Shown here: one piece after another, positions 34,651-44,554 of the stretch
How the letters are laid out: each line of letters opens with the position of its first letter
Position numbering within the stretch: position 1 is the first letter of the stretch
Source of the DNA: Bugulina stolonifera
Lineage: Eukaryota; Bryozoa; Gymnolaemata; Cheilostomatida; Bugulidae
Direction: 5' to 3'
Assembly (NCBI GenBank): GCA_935421135.1
Contig: OW285194.1
Coordinates: 4,862,876-4,926,875, forward strand
DNA length: 64,000 nt
Position numbers and translations under genes: made by a program
Notes under the pieces: model-generated
Told to the model about the DNA's origin: nothing
Database searches by the model: none
The model's input: the letters and a program-made list of their open reading frames with translations, nothing else

Positions 34651-37465
34651 ATGGCCCGACGAAAAATATTAGGTGATGAGAGCGATGTGATGAACAACTT
34701 GGGTGAGTACAATAATAATGATTACAATAACATTAAACCTGCTCGTATTACATGTACAGTTTGTTTCTATTATTCCGTGAAATTAAAAAAATATTTCCTT
34801 AATTATATTTTGCAGTGTTGTACAACCACATTTGACTACAATCGCCAGAGCTATTTTTATAAATCGTTTATTATAATAAAATAATTTATTTTCCAGTTGA
34901 ATTGGATGAAAGCCCAAGTCCCAGTAGACCAGCTGGCTCAGACTCAGAATCTGAACTTGAAGATTCTGACAAAGACTCAGACTATGATGTGGCAGTGGAA
35001 CCAGAGTCATCCACCGATTCAGAGGACCAGCACAATGCAGAACATTCACTCCGGACACCACTTGCTAACTCAGATGGCCTTCCGCCTTCTCAGCCAGCAG
35101 AAAAACCAACATGTAGCTCCCGCAAAAGAAAACGAACTCCACAAGAATGGAAAAAAACCAAACGCTCGGTAGATTACAACAGTGGCATAAAAAGTAAGAA
35201 CGGAGTTGATAATCACAGAAGTGGTGGGGCTAGATGTGAGTGCAAACGTTTTAAGTGTTTAACAATTTCAAACGAGGATAGGGAAATCATTATGAATCAG
35301 TTCTGGGGCAGAATCGATGGTGGCTCAACTCCAGCTACACGACATGCATTTATATTAGCCCACACAGAACAGCAAAGCAAGAAGACTAGCACCCCTGAGG
35401 CTGCATACAACCGTGGTGATACTGTGAAGTATCACCTGACTGTTGGTACACAAAGAGTTGATGTTTGCCGGAAGTTCTTTTTATCGACATTATGCGTAAG
35501 TAAGAAGGTCGTTTACAACGCACGTTCTAAATCAGTGAATGGGGTGATACCAGTTAAACCTAAAAGAGTCGCACATAACAAAACTTCACCAGAAATGCAC
35601 CAAACGGTTCGTGACCATATTGCCTCATTTCCAACTGTTGAGTCGCACTACTGCCGCTCTACTACCAAAAGACGCTACCTTGACTCCTCTCTCTCCGTTA
35701 AGCAACTGTGTCACAAATTCATATCTTATATTTTATCCTATACTATCATAGTGTATGTACTTTTGTATATGTTATACAAGTTGTTACTAGGTAGGCCTAT
35801 AATTGGACTTTGTACATGTAAACAACTTACTGTTATTTTGTGTATAGGCCTAATACTACGCTAATGTTTTACTTGTCATAGTCATGTGCCTGCAGAACCT
35901 GACATTATATTAGAGGATCAGGTATATTTTTATTTATAGCCGGTTTGTGGTATTACATAATGATGTGTAATATTCTAGAATATTCTTTTTATACCATATA
36001 TGGTCATTGTAAACAAACTTTTCATAGATGATTCTAGAACGTTTTGCAGCCAGTATATAAGCACAGGCACAAGACAGTATAGTCAGTATAGCTCAAAGTA
36101 TGTGACAAGAAGTATAACCATTATAGTGAGTTCAGTAAAAATAAAGTATTCGCAATATTCAAAGACTGAGTAATAAGTTCCTGGGAATCACAATCACAAT
36201 CACAATCACTGTATAGGCTGTATACAGAACAAGCAGCCTTAGAATCATTTCCTCCTGCCTCTGCAAGCTTCTACAGAAAGGTTTTTGTAGAAGAGTTCAA
36301 CCTGGGCTTTCACGTGCCGTCTAAGGACCAGTGTGACACCTGCGACACATTCAAGAAACTCCAGAATGTAACTCCGGAAGAGCGGGAAGAGCATGAGTCT
36401 CATCTGAGACGAAAGGAGCAAGCCCGTAATGCCAAGAACGTAGATAAAGATTTAAGCAACAATACTTTGACTGCCTGCTTCGACCTGCAGCAAGTTATTA
36501 GTACACCACGCCTATTCACCGGAGTCTCGTATTACAAGCGAAAGTTGAACCTGTACAATTTAACCATTTATGAATACCAGACCAAAAATGGACAATGCTT
36601 TACTTGGACTGAAGCTGAAAGAAACCGCGGCGCAAATGAAATAGCCACCTGCCTCATCAAGTTCCTTAAAGAGGTTGACTGTCGAGGGGACTACAACAAA
36701 GTCATTTTGTACAGCGACACATGCGGTGGCCAAAATAGGAACAAAATCATCATAACAGCTTTGGTATCATTTTTAAGTAGCTCGGTAAACATCAAGTGCA
36801 TTGAACAAAAGTTTTTCGAAAGTGGCCACAGTCACATGGAATGTGACTCCATGCACAGTGCGATAGAGAGCACTTATGATAAACGAGAGGTTGAGCTGCC
36901 ATCTGATTACATCACCCTGATGAAATACGCACGGAAAAAACAGCCTTATCAGGTCCATGAAATGACACATTCAAACATCAATCATTACGCAGCGCTGAAC
37001 TCGTTGGCTATGTCATCAAATGCCTTCATAGGAATAATGAAATGCCATCCCACTATATACCAAAATCAAGAACAAGGAGACCCCAGTGTTGAGCTGTCAC
37101 AAGAAATTGCTGGAGAATTTCGAAAGGTTAGTTCAAAATTTTTGTCCCACTACTTCAAGATTGTGCCCTTTCGTAGTCTTAACATTGTACTGGTACATTA
37201 TTTTAGAAAATGTTAGTGCGAGCAAGTATCTTAATGATGAATAATAAGATGAGATGCATCTTTTATTTTACTGTTTCTCATTATACTGTAGGTGTCCTAT
37301 CGAAAGAGAGGAGGAAAAATCAATTTAGAAACTGTTTCTAGAGCATACAGTCAACCACCCGGAATTACCAAGGACAAAAAGAACGATTTACTATCTCTTA
37401 TCCCTCACATGACAAATAAGGCTATGGCATCTCTTTATTACAACAGTCTTCCCCTAACAGAGTAA
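34651..37465 (+). CDS. DUF7869-type transposase-like protein, intact, 648 aa
   Basis: Exons 34651-34702, 34897-35707, 36217-37126 and 37292-37465 join in phase to 649 codons including TAA. The N-terminus is acidic and serine-rich (SDSESELEDSDKDSDYDVAV), then basic (SSRKRKRTPQEWKKTKR). A cysteine motif CECKRFKC (about residue 125) and a CDTCDTF motif (about 340) may bind zinc. The core shows TACFDLQQVISTPRL, LYSDTCGGQNRNK and FESGHSHMECDSMHSAIE. The aspartates of FDLQQ and YSDTCGG and the final glutamate are good candidates for a DDE triad. The C-terminus is basic (VSYRKRGGKI) with an RAYSQPPGIT motif. I recognise this GGQN-containing family only as an uncharacterised domain (DUF7869) common in invertebrate genomes. 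Its place as the sole gene between inverted repeats supports a transposase role. Intron 2 is AT-rich and may hold an old LTR. Confidence 0.8.
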
Positions 37466-37561
37466 TATGGTGAAGTTGTGTTAAAAATGATTATTCACTA
37501 TGACAATCTGTTTGTGGGTATAATAAACTAAGTAACCATGAATAATAATGTCTAGTTTATT

Positions 37562-37604
37562 GAGAGCCAAAAGGTGACAAGTGTGTGTTGTCACCTTTTG
37601 GCTC
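37562..37604. repeat. Right subterminal palindrome of the DUF7869-type element
   Basis: GAGCCAAAAGGTGACAA and TTGTCACCTTTTGGCTC form a perfect 17-bp inverted pair around about seven bases, 220 bp from the right end. Mirror of the palindrome at 34175-34222. Confidence 0.9.
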
Positions 37605-39600
37605 CAAAATATTTCAGGGTAACAAGGTGACAACTCTTTTTATAATATTTCCGAAAGATTAGGGGCTTCATCGCATAGACACAATTTAGGTGAATGGCAA
37701 GGTAAACAAATGTGCTAGCAAGCTTATCTCTGCAATAACTCAAATATTTGGAATTTACAAAAAATATGTTTTTCTTCATTTGTGAGAATACTACAATAGT
37801 GGACTTGTCACCTTTTGGCTCTAACCCCACGACATAGTCTGCACCAATCCAGCATGCGGATATCAGTTTGATCGGCAGAACTCAGAAAAAGTTGTGGCAA
37901 GGCCAACCATCAATATCCTAATATCTGGGATAATCCTGTTCTCTGGTTGTCTACCAACAAAGATGCTCAGAGCCTTAACACTACTGTCCATCTTAGTTCC
38001 ATCTCCTCGAACATTCTTCACTCACCAAAAAGATTATCTTAATGGCGTGAGTATGTTTCACTGTGCAATGACACCAAATTGAAATATTAGTTTAGCTACA
38101 AAAATAAGTTTAGCTGGCAGGTTTGAGTATGCAAGCATAAGGCTTGATTTGCATTTACTCATTTATCGGTCCTCAGTTTTGCATGTTGTTGCTATTTCAG
38201 GTTATCAGAAAGGTCTATGAAGACAAAATGATTGTTGTCAACTAGTTACTTTCTGGGATGAAGATTCATGTACATGGTGATGGCCGATATGACTCGCCTG
38301 GTCATTCTGCTCTGTATGGGCTGCACACATTTATGGATGAGCACACGTCACCTATCTGTGCATCTGCTGTTGTCAAGGTACATTTCAGAACATTTTTATT
38401 TTCTGCCCTCTCCCAGCTTGATTTGTAGCAGTTCTAAAATTTAATGTGCATTTGATTTATTGACAGGGGACAGAGACCACATCTGCAAATGCTATGGAGA
38501 AAGAGGGTTTTATACGGTGCAGAGAGTAGGTGAGCAACTCCGGGATCGAGGTCGGCAGTGTAACAACGGACCAGCACATATCAATAAAGCCATACATTCA
38601 TGATGAATGGCCAGGTGTAACACACTTTTTCGATGCTTGGCATATCGCAAAAGGTGAGTCAGTAGTTGTTGGGGTACAATATATCAAACCCAGTGTTTTA
38701 CCATAACAATTTTGTTACAGAAGCTGGAAGCAGACTATCTTAATGCAGCTGTTTAGAACTATAAATTAAGCATAATATCACTGTTTAGCCGACTGATCTA
38801 GCAGCGACATTGCATGTGTTTCCTGAAAGTGATGTAAATGTGACTTTAGAGCATATTGTTTAGCATAATGTATAGTGTGTTTGTTTCAGGACTAAAAAGA
38901 AAGTTGAGCGATTTGGCTGGGAGTAGGGTGGCATATCGACCCATTGGTAAATGGTTTACTGCAATTCTTAACTACCTCTACCATGTAATTGCTAACACCG
39001 ATGTGCTTGGAGTGGTGGAAAAGTGTTGTTAGCCATGTATGTAACGTACACGACTTCCCTGACAACACCACATTTAAGCAGTGCCAACATGAATCAATGG
39101 AGGATGTAATCATAGATGAGAATGGGATCCGGTGGCAGCGGCTATGGTTAGATAGATGTAAGTAATAATTTTGTAAATAAATTATTGATGTATATTCCTC
39201 GAGTCGCAATCCTACTATTTTTGTGCTGTCTCTGTAAATATTTCCCCTGCAGTTTTTAGCTTTTTTTGTTGTAGTTGGTACACCAGCTGTAGATTTACGA
39301 AGAATTGTCGAGAACAAGAGACTGCTAGAAGCGATATCCATGGTAGGGAAAGCAGCAACCTCAGAGCTAGAGTCATTTTATGCAGAGGTTAATCGAAATG
39401 CACCTAAACTGGAAAGCTTCAGCTACAGTGGAATGATATTAAGGTATACTCTACATGTATGTGTCTGTATATCTTCAATTACTCCCTTTTGCACTAACTT
39501 ATTTATCACGTTGAAATGTTTTGCTGTGCCGTTCCAATATCAATTGCAGGATTCAACTGACAGTGATGTACCATAGCGAAAATTGTCAGAGAAACATTAA

Positions 39601-40352
39601 AGGTGGACTGTACTGAAATTTTGAAGTTATAAACTGAATGCACCATTAGAAAGCCTAGTAGCAGCTGAACTAGTTAGCACAATACCAGCTGGGCTCTATG
39701 ATGTCATCATGGTACCCAGCTCTGCTAAAACTAGTGAAATACATCATTGCAGGGAGTGAATGCCAGACCAGGCATTGTGTTATTATAAACAGAAAATTTT
39801 AATTGAGATTTTATCCTTGTTGCACTAGGCATATCACAAAACGAAAAAATGGGTATGTAGAACAAATGCTAGTTAATATTCCTAGACAATAAAAAGTACA
39901 ACTTGTTGCGAAAAATTATCAAATGACTTTTGAGTTTGCAATTTGATTGGTCAATAGGTTACTTGTTTATCTCATGGATAACATGCCTACTTATTAGACT
40001 GGTGTGTTGAACATGTAAAACGTAGTACTAATAATTGCTAGCATCTGTTTTATTGAAGGAACACTGTATTTCTTATAAAACAGTTGTGAGAACGCAATGT
40101 TGCTTCTATATAGTGTGTCAGAGTTGAGATAATCAAAGAAGAAGTTTTGAGAATTGACATAAAACTAGGTGGAGATAACTCTTAATCCTGACATCACTAT
40201 GGTTATTTTAGAAATTTTGGGGTTACTTTTTTGCAGTTTAGCATCTATTAGCTACTACTAAAACAGTTTAGATATGTTTGTATAGGCATCAAGTAATACT
40301 AACATAGTTAATTTGGTGACAAACATTCTGAAATTTTCAGTACAGTCCACCT
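39601..40352. mobile_element. 752-bp MITE with TTAA duplication
   Basis: Termini AGGTGGACTGTACTGAAA at 39601 and its reverse complement ending at 40352, flanked by TTAA on both sides (39597-39600, 40353-40356). TTAA duplication fits Kolobok or piggyBac mobilisation. It sits inside the last coding exon of the Kolobok transposase, whose frame continues across the empty site. It encodes no protein. Confidence 0.9.
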
Positions 40353-40901
40353 TTAAAACAAAAAAGGATGGCACCCCAATGGCAGTTGTTCACCACAGCA
40401 AAGCTACAAAGTTGCAGCCACGCCTAGTTTATTTGCGTGAAGATGCAACTTATTGCAAGTAAAATTTGCACACGTTTGACAATTTGGCAAATTGCACTAG
40501 TCTTCTGTTGTTAGTTCCATATTTGCCAAGTCTCTAGATTTGCTAAAAGCTCCCAAGTAGTGGATAATTATGAATATTTTCACTTTGTACAACAAGCATT
40601 TTTATCAAGTACACGTATTTATATTGTCGACTTAGTTAAATATACATGGTTTTTTTGTTGCATAGATAGTCCCATTTCACTGTTACCCAGTCTTTCCCAT
40701 TTTGAGTAATTTGAGCAATAGCTTGGTCTAATTTGTGCATAGTTATTGCACTTGAAGCCAGTTGAATGTTAATTTACTCTGTCTAATAGTAACACTTATA
40801 TTTTTAGATTACGTATCTCACTTGTTCAGATGACTTGAACAGTTTTTGGAATCTGGTATCAAGCCCACATTAAATGATGAGGAGCCGGATTTTAAACAGT
40901 G

Positions 40902-41053
40902 ATTTATTAGCAGATTTTTTCCAAATAAACAGCTATGGATTTAAATTAAATTGGAAGCAGTGGCAAATGCACTTTTATTAGTTTGTTAGCAGATTATTTC
41001 TAATAAACAGCTATGGATTTAAATTAAAATTTGAAGCAGTGGTAAATGCTCTT
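40902..41053. repeat. Two-copy ~75-bp tandem duplication
   Basis: TTATTAGCAGATTTTTTCCA... is repeated about 80 bp later as GTTAGCAGATTATTTCTAAT..., sharing AATAAACAGCTATGGATTTA and GAAGCAGTGG. Diverged at several positions. No coding content. Confidence 0.75.
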
Positions 41054-41179
41054 CAAGCTTAGCATTAATACATTTATTATTTTATTAATGGAAGAAAAGC
41101 AAGCTGTAGGAGTTTGAATTATGCATAATAAATACGAATTATATGTAGCCATTTATATACTGTTCAGCAGGGACCAAGG

Positions 41180-42620
41180 TTAGTAGTTTGAACTATCCAA
41201 TTAAGCGAGTTCCACTGTACTTGTGCACCATGGCTTGGTAGCCCGATGCTTAAAACATATTGTATATACCAAGCCTCGCTGAACACTGGTAAGCTACCAA
41301 AAGCATGGAAATTGGCTAAAAGGACCGTCCTATCTCGCGAACAAGCATACCGTGTAAAATGATGGAGCATATCGTACTGCACTATCTCAATGATACCTTA
41401 GACACTCTCTTACACAACAGACAGCACGGCTTCCATGATGGACTATCTTGTGAAACACAGTTGTGCGCTACTTATCACGAACTTGTAAAAGCTGCGGAAC
41501 AATCTACTCACGTTCATGCAGTAGTACGCGACTTTCAAAAAGCATTTGATAGAGTTCTTCACAAACCACGGATGGAAAAGATAAGAAAAATCAAAATTGT
41601 AGACCACTATATTTTGCCAACTGGATACAGGACTTTTTATCTGGTAGATTCCAAAAGGTTGCTGTATGAGATGTGGAGTCGGAAATCTTACCTGTGACCT
41701 CCGGAGTCCTGTAGGGCTCAGTTCTCGGACCTACCTTGTTCCTCCTGTATATTAATGACTTGCCTGACTCGGTTTCATGCAACTTAAGCCTCTATGCTGA
41801 CGACACCTTGATCTATGCTAAAATAAAAGACCGGGCTGATGCGTCTCGTTTCCAGAAGAACATAGACTCGCTTGTGAACTGGTCAGTGAAGAACAAAATG
41901 CCATTCAACAAGGCAAAATGCGAGGTTATTGTATTCAACCAAGGTGCCACACCACTACCACAGTATACCATATCCGGACATGCGCTATCATGTGTAGACA
42001 CCACAAAAAATACCTTGGTGTTTTGTTATAATCTGGTCTCAAATTGAAGAAACGCATCTCTTGCATTACAAGTAGTGCAAATAGGACTCTGGGCAGTATC
42101 AAATACACACTACATGGAGCTCCTGAGAAAGCAACATTGCTTGCTTACACAAGCTTATGTCAACCGAAGTTAGAATATGCTACGTATTATGGGATCCATT
42201 TGACATTGCCTCTATAGATGAGCTAGAACTAATCCAAAATAAAGCTATAGGCCCACGATTCATAAAAAATATCAAGGCAAGCGTGGCATCACCGAAGGCC
42301 GCTCTAGCCTTGGACTACAGACTCTACAAGAGAGAAGGAAGTCCCACAGAATAACACTGTTGATAGAATTCTCTCAGATCAGAACAAACATAAAACCCTA
42401 TCCGCTGACTACGAAGAAATTCTTAGCTGCAGAGCTCAAACAACCATGAAAACAAGGGCAGCTGAAAGAGGGGAGCCCACCTCTATCCAATCATCAACTG
42501 CAGTATATTACAACAGTTTCCTCCCTCAAAGCATAAGAGACCTTCGGATAGGGTCTCAACGAAATTAATCACGGGATAGCTACTTGCTAGAATTCTGTAA
42601 ATACCACGGGACTAAACAGA
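41180..42620 (+). pseudogene. LINE (CR1/L2-type) reverse transcriptase pseudogene
   Basis: In order: SLNTGKLPKAWKLAKRTVLS; MEHIVLHYLNDTLDTL; RQHGFHDGLSCETQL; VVRDFQKAFDRVLHKP (first catalytic Asp); a stop within the SGV.QGSVLGPTLF box; LYINDLPDSVSCNLSLYADD (catalytic YADD box); then the region after the palm and a C-terminal YYNSFLPQSIRDLRIGSQ. Several frameshifts and stops. A deletion before KMMEHIV removed the NYRPISLT motif. No endonuclease domain remains, so it is a 5'-truncated copy. It lies between the Kolobok transposase and the right inverted repeat. Confidence 0.85.
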
Positions 42621-43190
42621 TGCCTCAACAAAAGAGGCACTCGGCTTTTATACCACCCATGGTAACATTATGAGTGTTCCAAAATAAGGTAAGAATGCCT
42701 TGGCTTGTGGGATGCCCCGTCCAATGTTGAGAAAGTAGCTTATTTTTAATATAATAATAATTGAGTTTGGTTGCGAAGTATGGGACCCCTATTTTACACA
42801 TCAAAGTTAGGCATTCAACATGCACAATATGTGTTAATAGAATCGAATGTTCTATCAACTACGAGTGAGTTACGAAGCTCAAAAATTACAATTTCAGAAT
42901 TTCAATTTGGTTTGAGCTGCCTATTTATTTAGTAATTTACCGACTCATTCGAAGGCATGGCGGGCAATTCATGAACTTTATTAGCCCTTACCATCCACGA
43001 GGATCACTCTACCGTCAAACGTATAAAAAGCTATTGGGGATTTAAGTTAAGTGTGCTACTATTTGTTAGCTCAGATACTTGCCTGGTGTTAGTTAGCTCG
43101 ATTAAAACGACTAGGCATGAGTGGATAAAGAAAGGAATAAAATATGGCTGAGTGTCCTGATTATAGTAAAAATGCGGTTGTTGTGAGCCC
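42621..43190. other. No supported feature
   Basis: AT-rich spacer after the LINE fragment, without recognisable coding or repeat structure. Confidence 0.4.
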
Positions 43191-43290
43191 GACTCGCAGA
43201 ATAGTAAACAACTGGATTTCCCCAGGATCCCAGCTATCCTTGAAGTGCTAACTATCCGCGCTCTAAACCTACGGGTATTCGTAGCGGCAG

Positions 43291-44032
43291 GTTTGCGCGC
43301 ATAGAAGAAGATATCCGCTTCCTTAACAAAATGGTAAGGGCTAGACGCCTCCAATAAATGGAACTTGTCGTCAGCGCGCGTCCTATTGAACTCACCAAAG
43401 CCCTAGAATCTAAACACCCAACTCCCAGAGCGCAATACCACCCTCTTTAAATCAGAATTAAGCTATTTGAATTACACTCATTATTCAATGTCAATGCCAA
43501 AGATATCTTTGTCGATGCCCCCAATACATAGAGGCGGTATGTTAGAGAAGAATTGATAGAAATTCTGTTCTTAAAATACGTCGCTTTTTCAATTCACTTC
43601 CATGTGTAAACCGATAGATATTTTGGCTTGAGTTGACAAGTTCAATGGACTAACTATTATTCTTTGTTACCACATAGATAGCAGGCTATAGCATATGCCC
43701 AGCAGAATCTACTTTGGAGAGCTAGTGAGAGTAGGAGTTGTTAGTGAAAGTCAAGTGTCTAAAATACCAATACAGTATACATTTACAATTACAACCAGAG
43801 TCATAGGGCCTAGTCGTGTAATTAGTAAGAATAGCAAAATGAAAGTATTAGCATTAGTAGAAGTATACCTATAGTAGCTATACTAGATTATTCTAGCAAA
43901 TGCTTAACTTCCTGTTTTCTTTTAATTCCACAGAGACTTGGTTCGGTGGCCTCTCTGACGACACTCTCTTCAGATAGAGATAGAATATTTGCTGAACTGA
44001 AGGACATCTGATCTGAAAATAAAATCAAAATG
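43291..44032 (+). other. Candidate 5' exons of AP2S1
   Basis: Two candidate exons each end exactly in ATG before a donor: one ends at 43333 (AACAAAATG then GTAAGG), the other spans 43934-44032 (acceptor TTTTAATTCCACAG; ends ATCAAAATG then GTATGC). AP2S1 needs a first exon ending in ATG, because its second exon at 49760 starts at codon 2. The region around 43190-43460 is richer in CG than its surroundings, as a promoter might be. Spliced together, the two candidate exons would create a 26-codon upstream frame ending RIFAELKDI and TGA. They could instead be the 3' end of an unknown gene, since AATAAA follows that TGA. Confidence 0.35.
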
Positions 44033-44126
44033 GTATGCTATAATGATAATTATTGAACAAACATTATTTGTCTATATTTGTTGAAATACCTGCTATTCAT
44101 TATGCTTGTTATTAACAACTGAGAAC

Positions 44127-44206
44127 AGGGAAACTAGTAGCGGAATAATATAATTACTGACAAACTGAAGGTCTCAACTTTCCTCCAATTGGAGGTCTCG
44201 AGACTC
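44127..44206. repeat. Right terminal inverted repeat of Kolobok-like element
   Basis: Reverse complement of 33064-33144: the outer 50 bp match at 48 positions, and similarity continues through GTAGCGGAATAAT. TTAA follows directly at 44207-44210. Confidence 0.75.
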
Positions 44207-44244
44207 TTAAAGACAGACAGACAAACAATGATTGTTTGTAATAG

Positions 44245-44510
44245 TGTTATATCCTTGATATAATTGTTATTGTATTTGTCTCTAGTAAAAATTACAACTA
44301 CTGCTTTGCAATACATGAACAACTCTGCAGAAAAACTAGGCTATCACAATTTGATTGATAGGGTTAGGTTCAAAGTTCTAAGTCAAAGTTTAGCAGCATC
44401 TAGATTCTACTGTAAGCTGTGTGGTATGCTATACTAATGTTTGTGTCCATATCACACTATTCTACTGTAAGCGTGTGTGGTATGCTAGACTAATGTTTGT
44501 GTCCATATCA
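44245..44510 (-). repeat. 3' LTR of the gypsy element
   Basis: 266 bp, TGTTATATCC...CCATATCA on the plus strand, so TG/CA ends on both strands. No difference from the 5' LTR at 48778-49043 was found by eye. Confidence 0.95.
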
Positions 44511-44522
44511 CACCTCCCCTCT
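44511..44522 (-). other. Polypurine tract
   Basis: Minus strand AGAGGGGAGGTG directly abuts the 3' LTR, the position expected for plus-strand DNA priming in an LTR retrotransposon. Confidence 0.8.
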
Positions 44523-44554
44523 AGGCTGAAGGCTTCTCTAACAGAACCGAATTG

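Larger units (their letters stand above)
34012..37828 (+). mobile_element. Complete 3.8-kb DUF7869-type DNA transposon
   Basis: Both ends carry inverted copies of about 28 bp: GGGGTT, two variable bases, then GAGCCAAAAGGTGACAAGT at 34012-34040; the reverse complement is at 37801-37828. The flanks read TCG and ACG, consistent with a short 2-3 bp target duplication. It interrupts a Kolobok coding exon, and removing it with one flank copy restores that frame. Inside is one four-exon gene without stops (34651-37465). A palindrome built from the same GAGCCAAAAGGTGAC motif lies near each end. No superfamily is assigned with confidence; Sola-, CACTA- or Academ-like ends are not clearly present. Confidence 0.8.
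33399..40462 (+). pseudogene. THAP-domain Kolobok transposase, interrupted
   Basis: Kolobok elements move by a DDE transposase, often with an N-terminal THAP zinc finger, and target TTAA. The THAP exon is 33399-33622: SCAAANC, LYQWPKQPNLAKKW and LCFRHF give the C2CH signature. Later exons: about 33868-34011 continuing at 37832-38046, 38201-38377, 38467-38653, 38890-39157, 39275-39443, 39550-39600 continuing at 40357-40462. Kolobok motifs are HGDGRYDSPGHSALYG (first catalytic Asp), ANAMEKEGFIRC, TTDQHISIKPY (second Asp), FFDAWHIAKGLKRKL and FSYSGM. Breaks: TAG codons after KMIVVN and after FIRCRE, a frameshift near 39030, the DUF7869-type element inside one exon and a MITE inside the last. Conceptual removal of each insert leaves the frame open across the junction, so both landed in a once intact coding sequence. 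The exon joining THAP to the core is unresolved. Confidence 0.85.
33064..44206 (+). mobile_element. Kolobok-type DNA transposon, nested composite
   Basis: Bounded by 50-bp inverted repeats with 48 identities (33064-33113 and 44157-44206), the similarity extending inward to ~80 bp. Inside are a THAP-containing Kolobok transposase pseudogene (33399-40462), a 3.8-kb DUF7869-type transposon (34012-37828), a TTAA-flanked MITE (39601-40352) and a LINE fragment (41180-42620). TTAA follows the right end (44207-44210), but I see no TTAA at the left end, so the target duplication is not confirmed. Candidate AP2S1 first exons fall inside the right part, which conflicts with a single simple element. The right inverted repeat might instead be a separate related copy. 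Confidence 0.55.
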
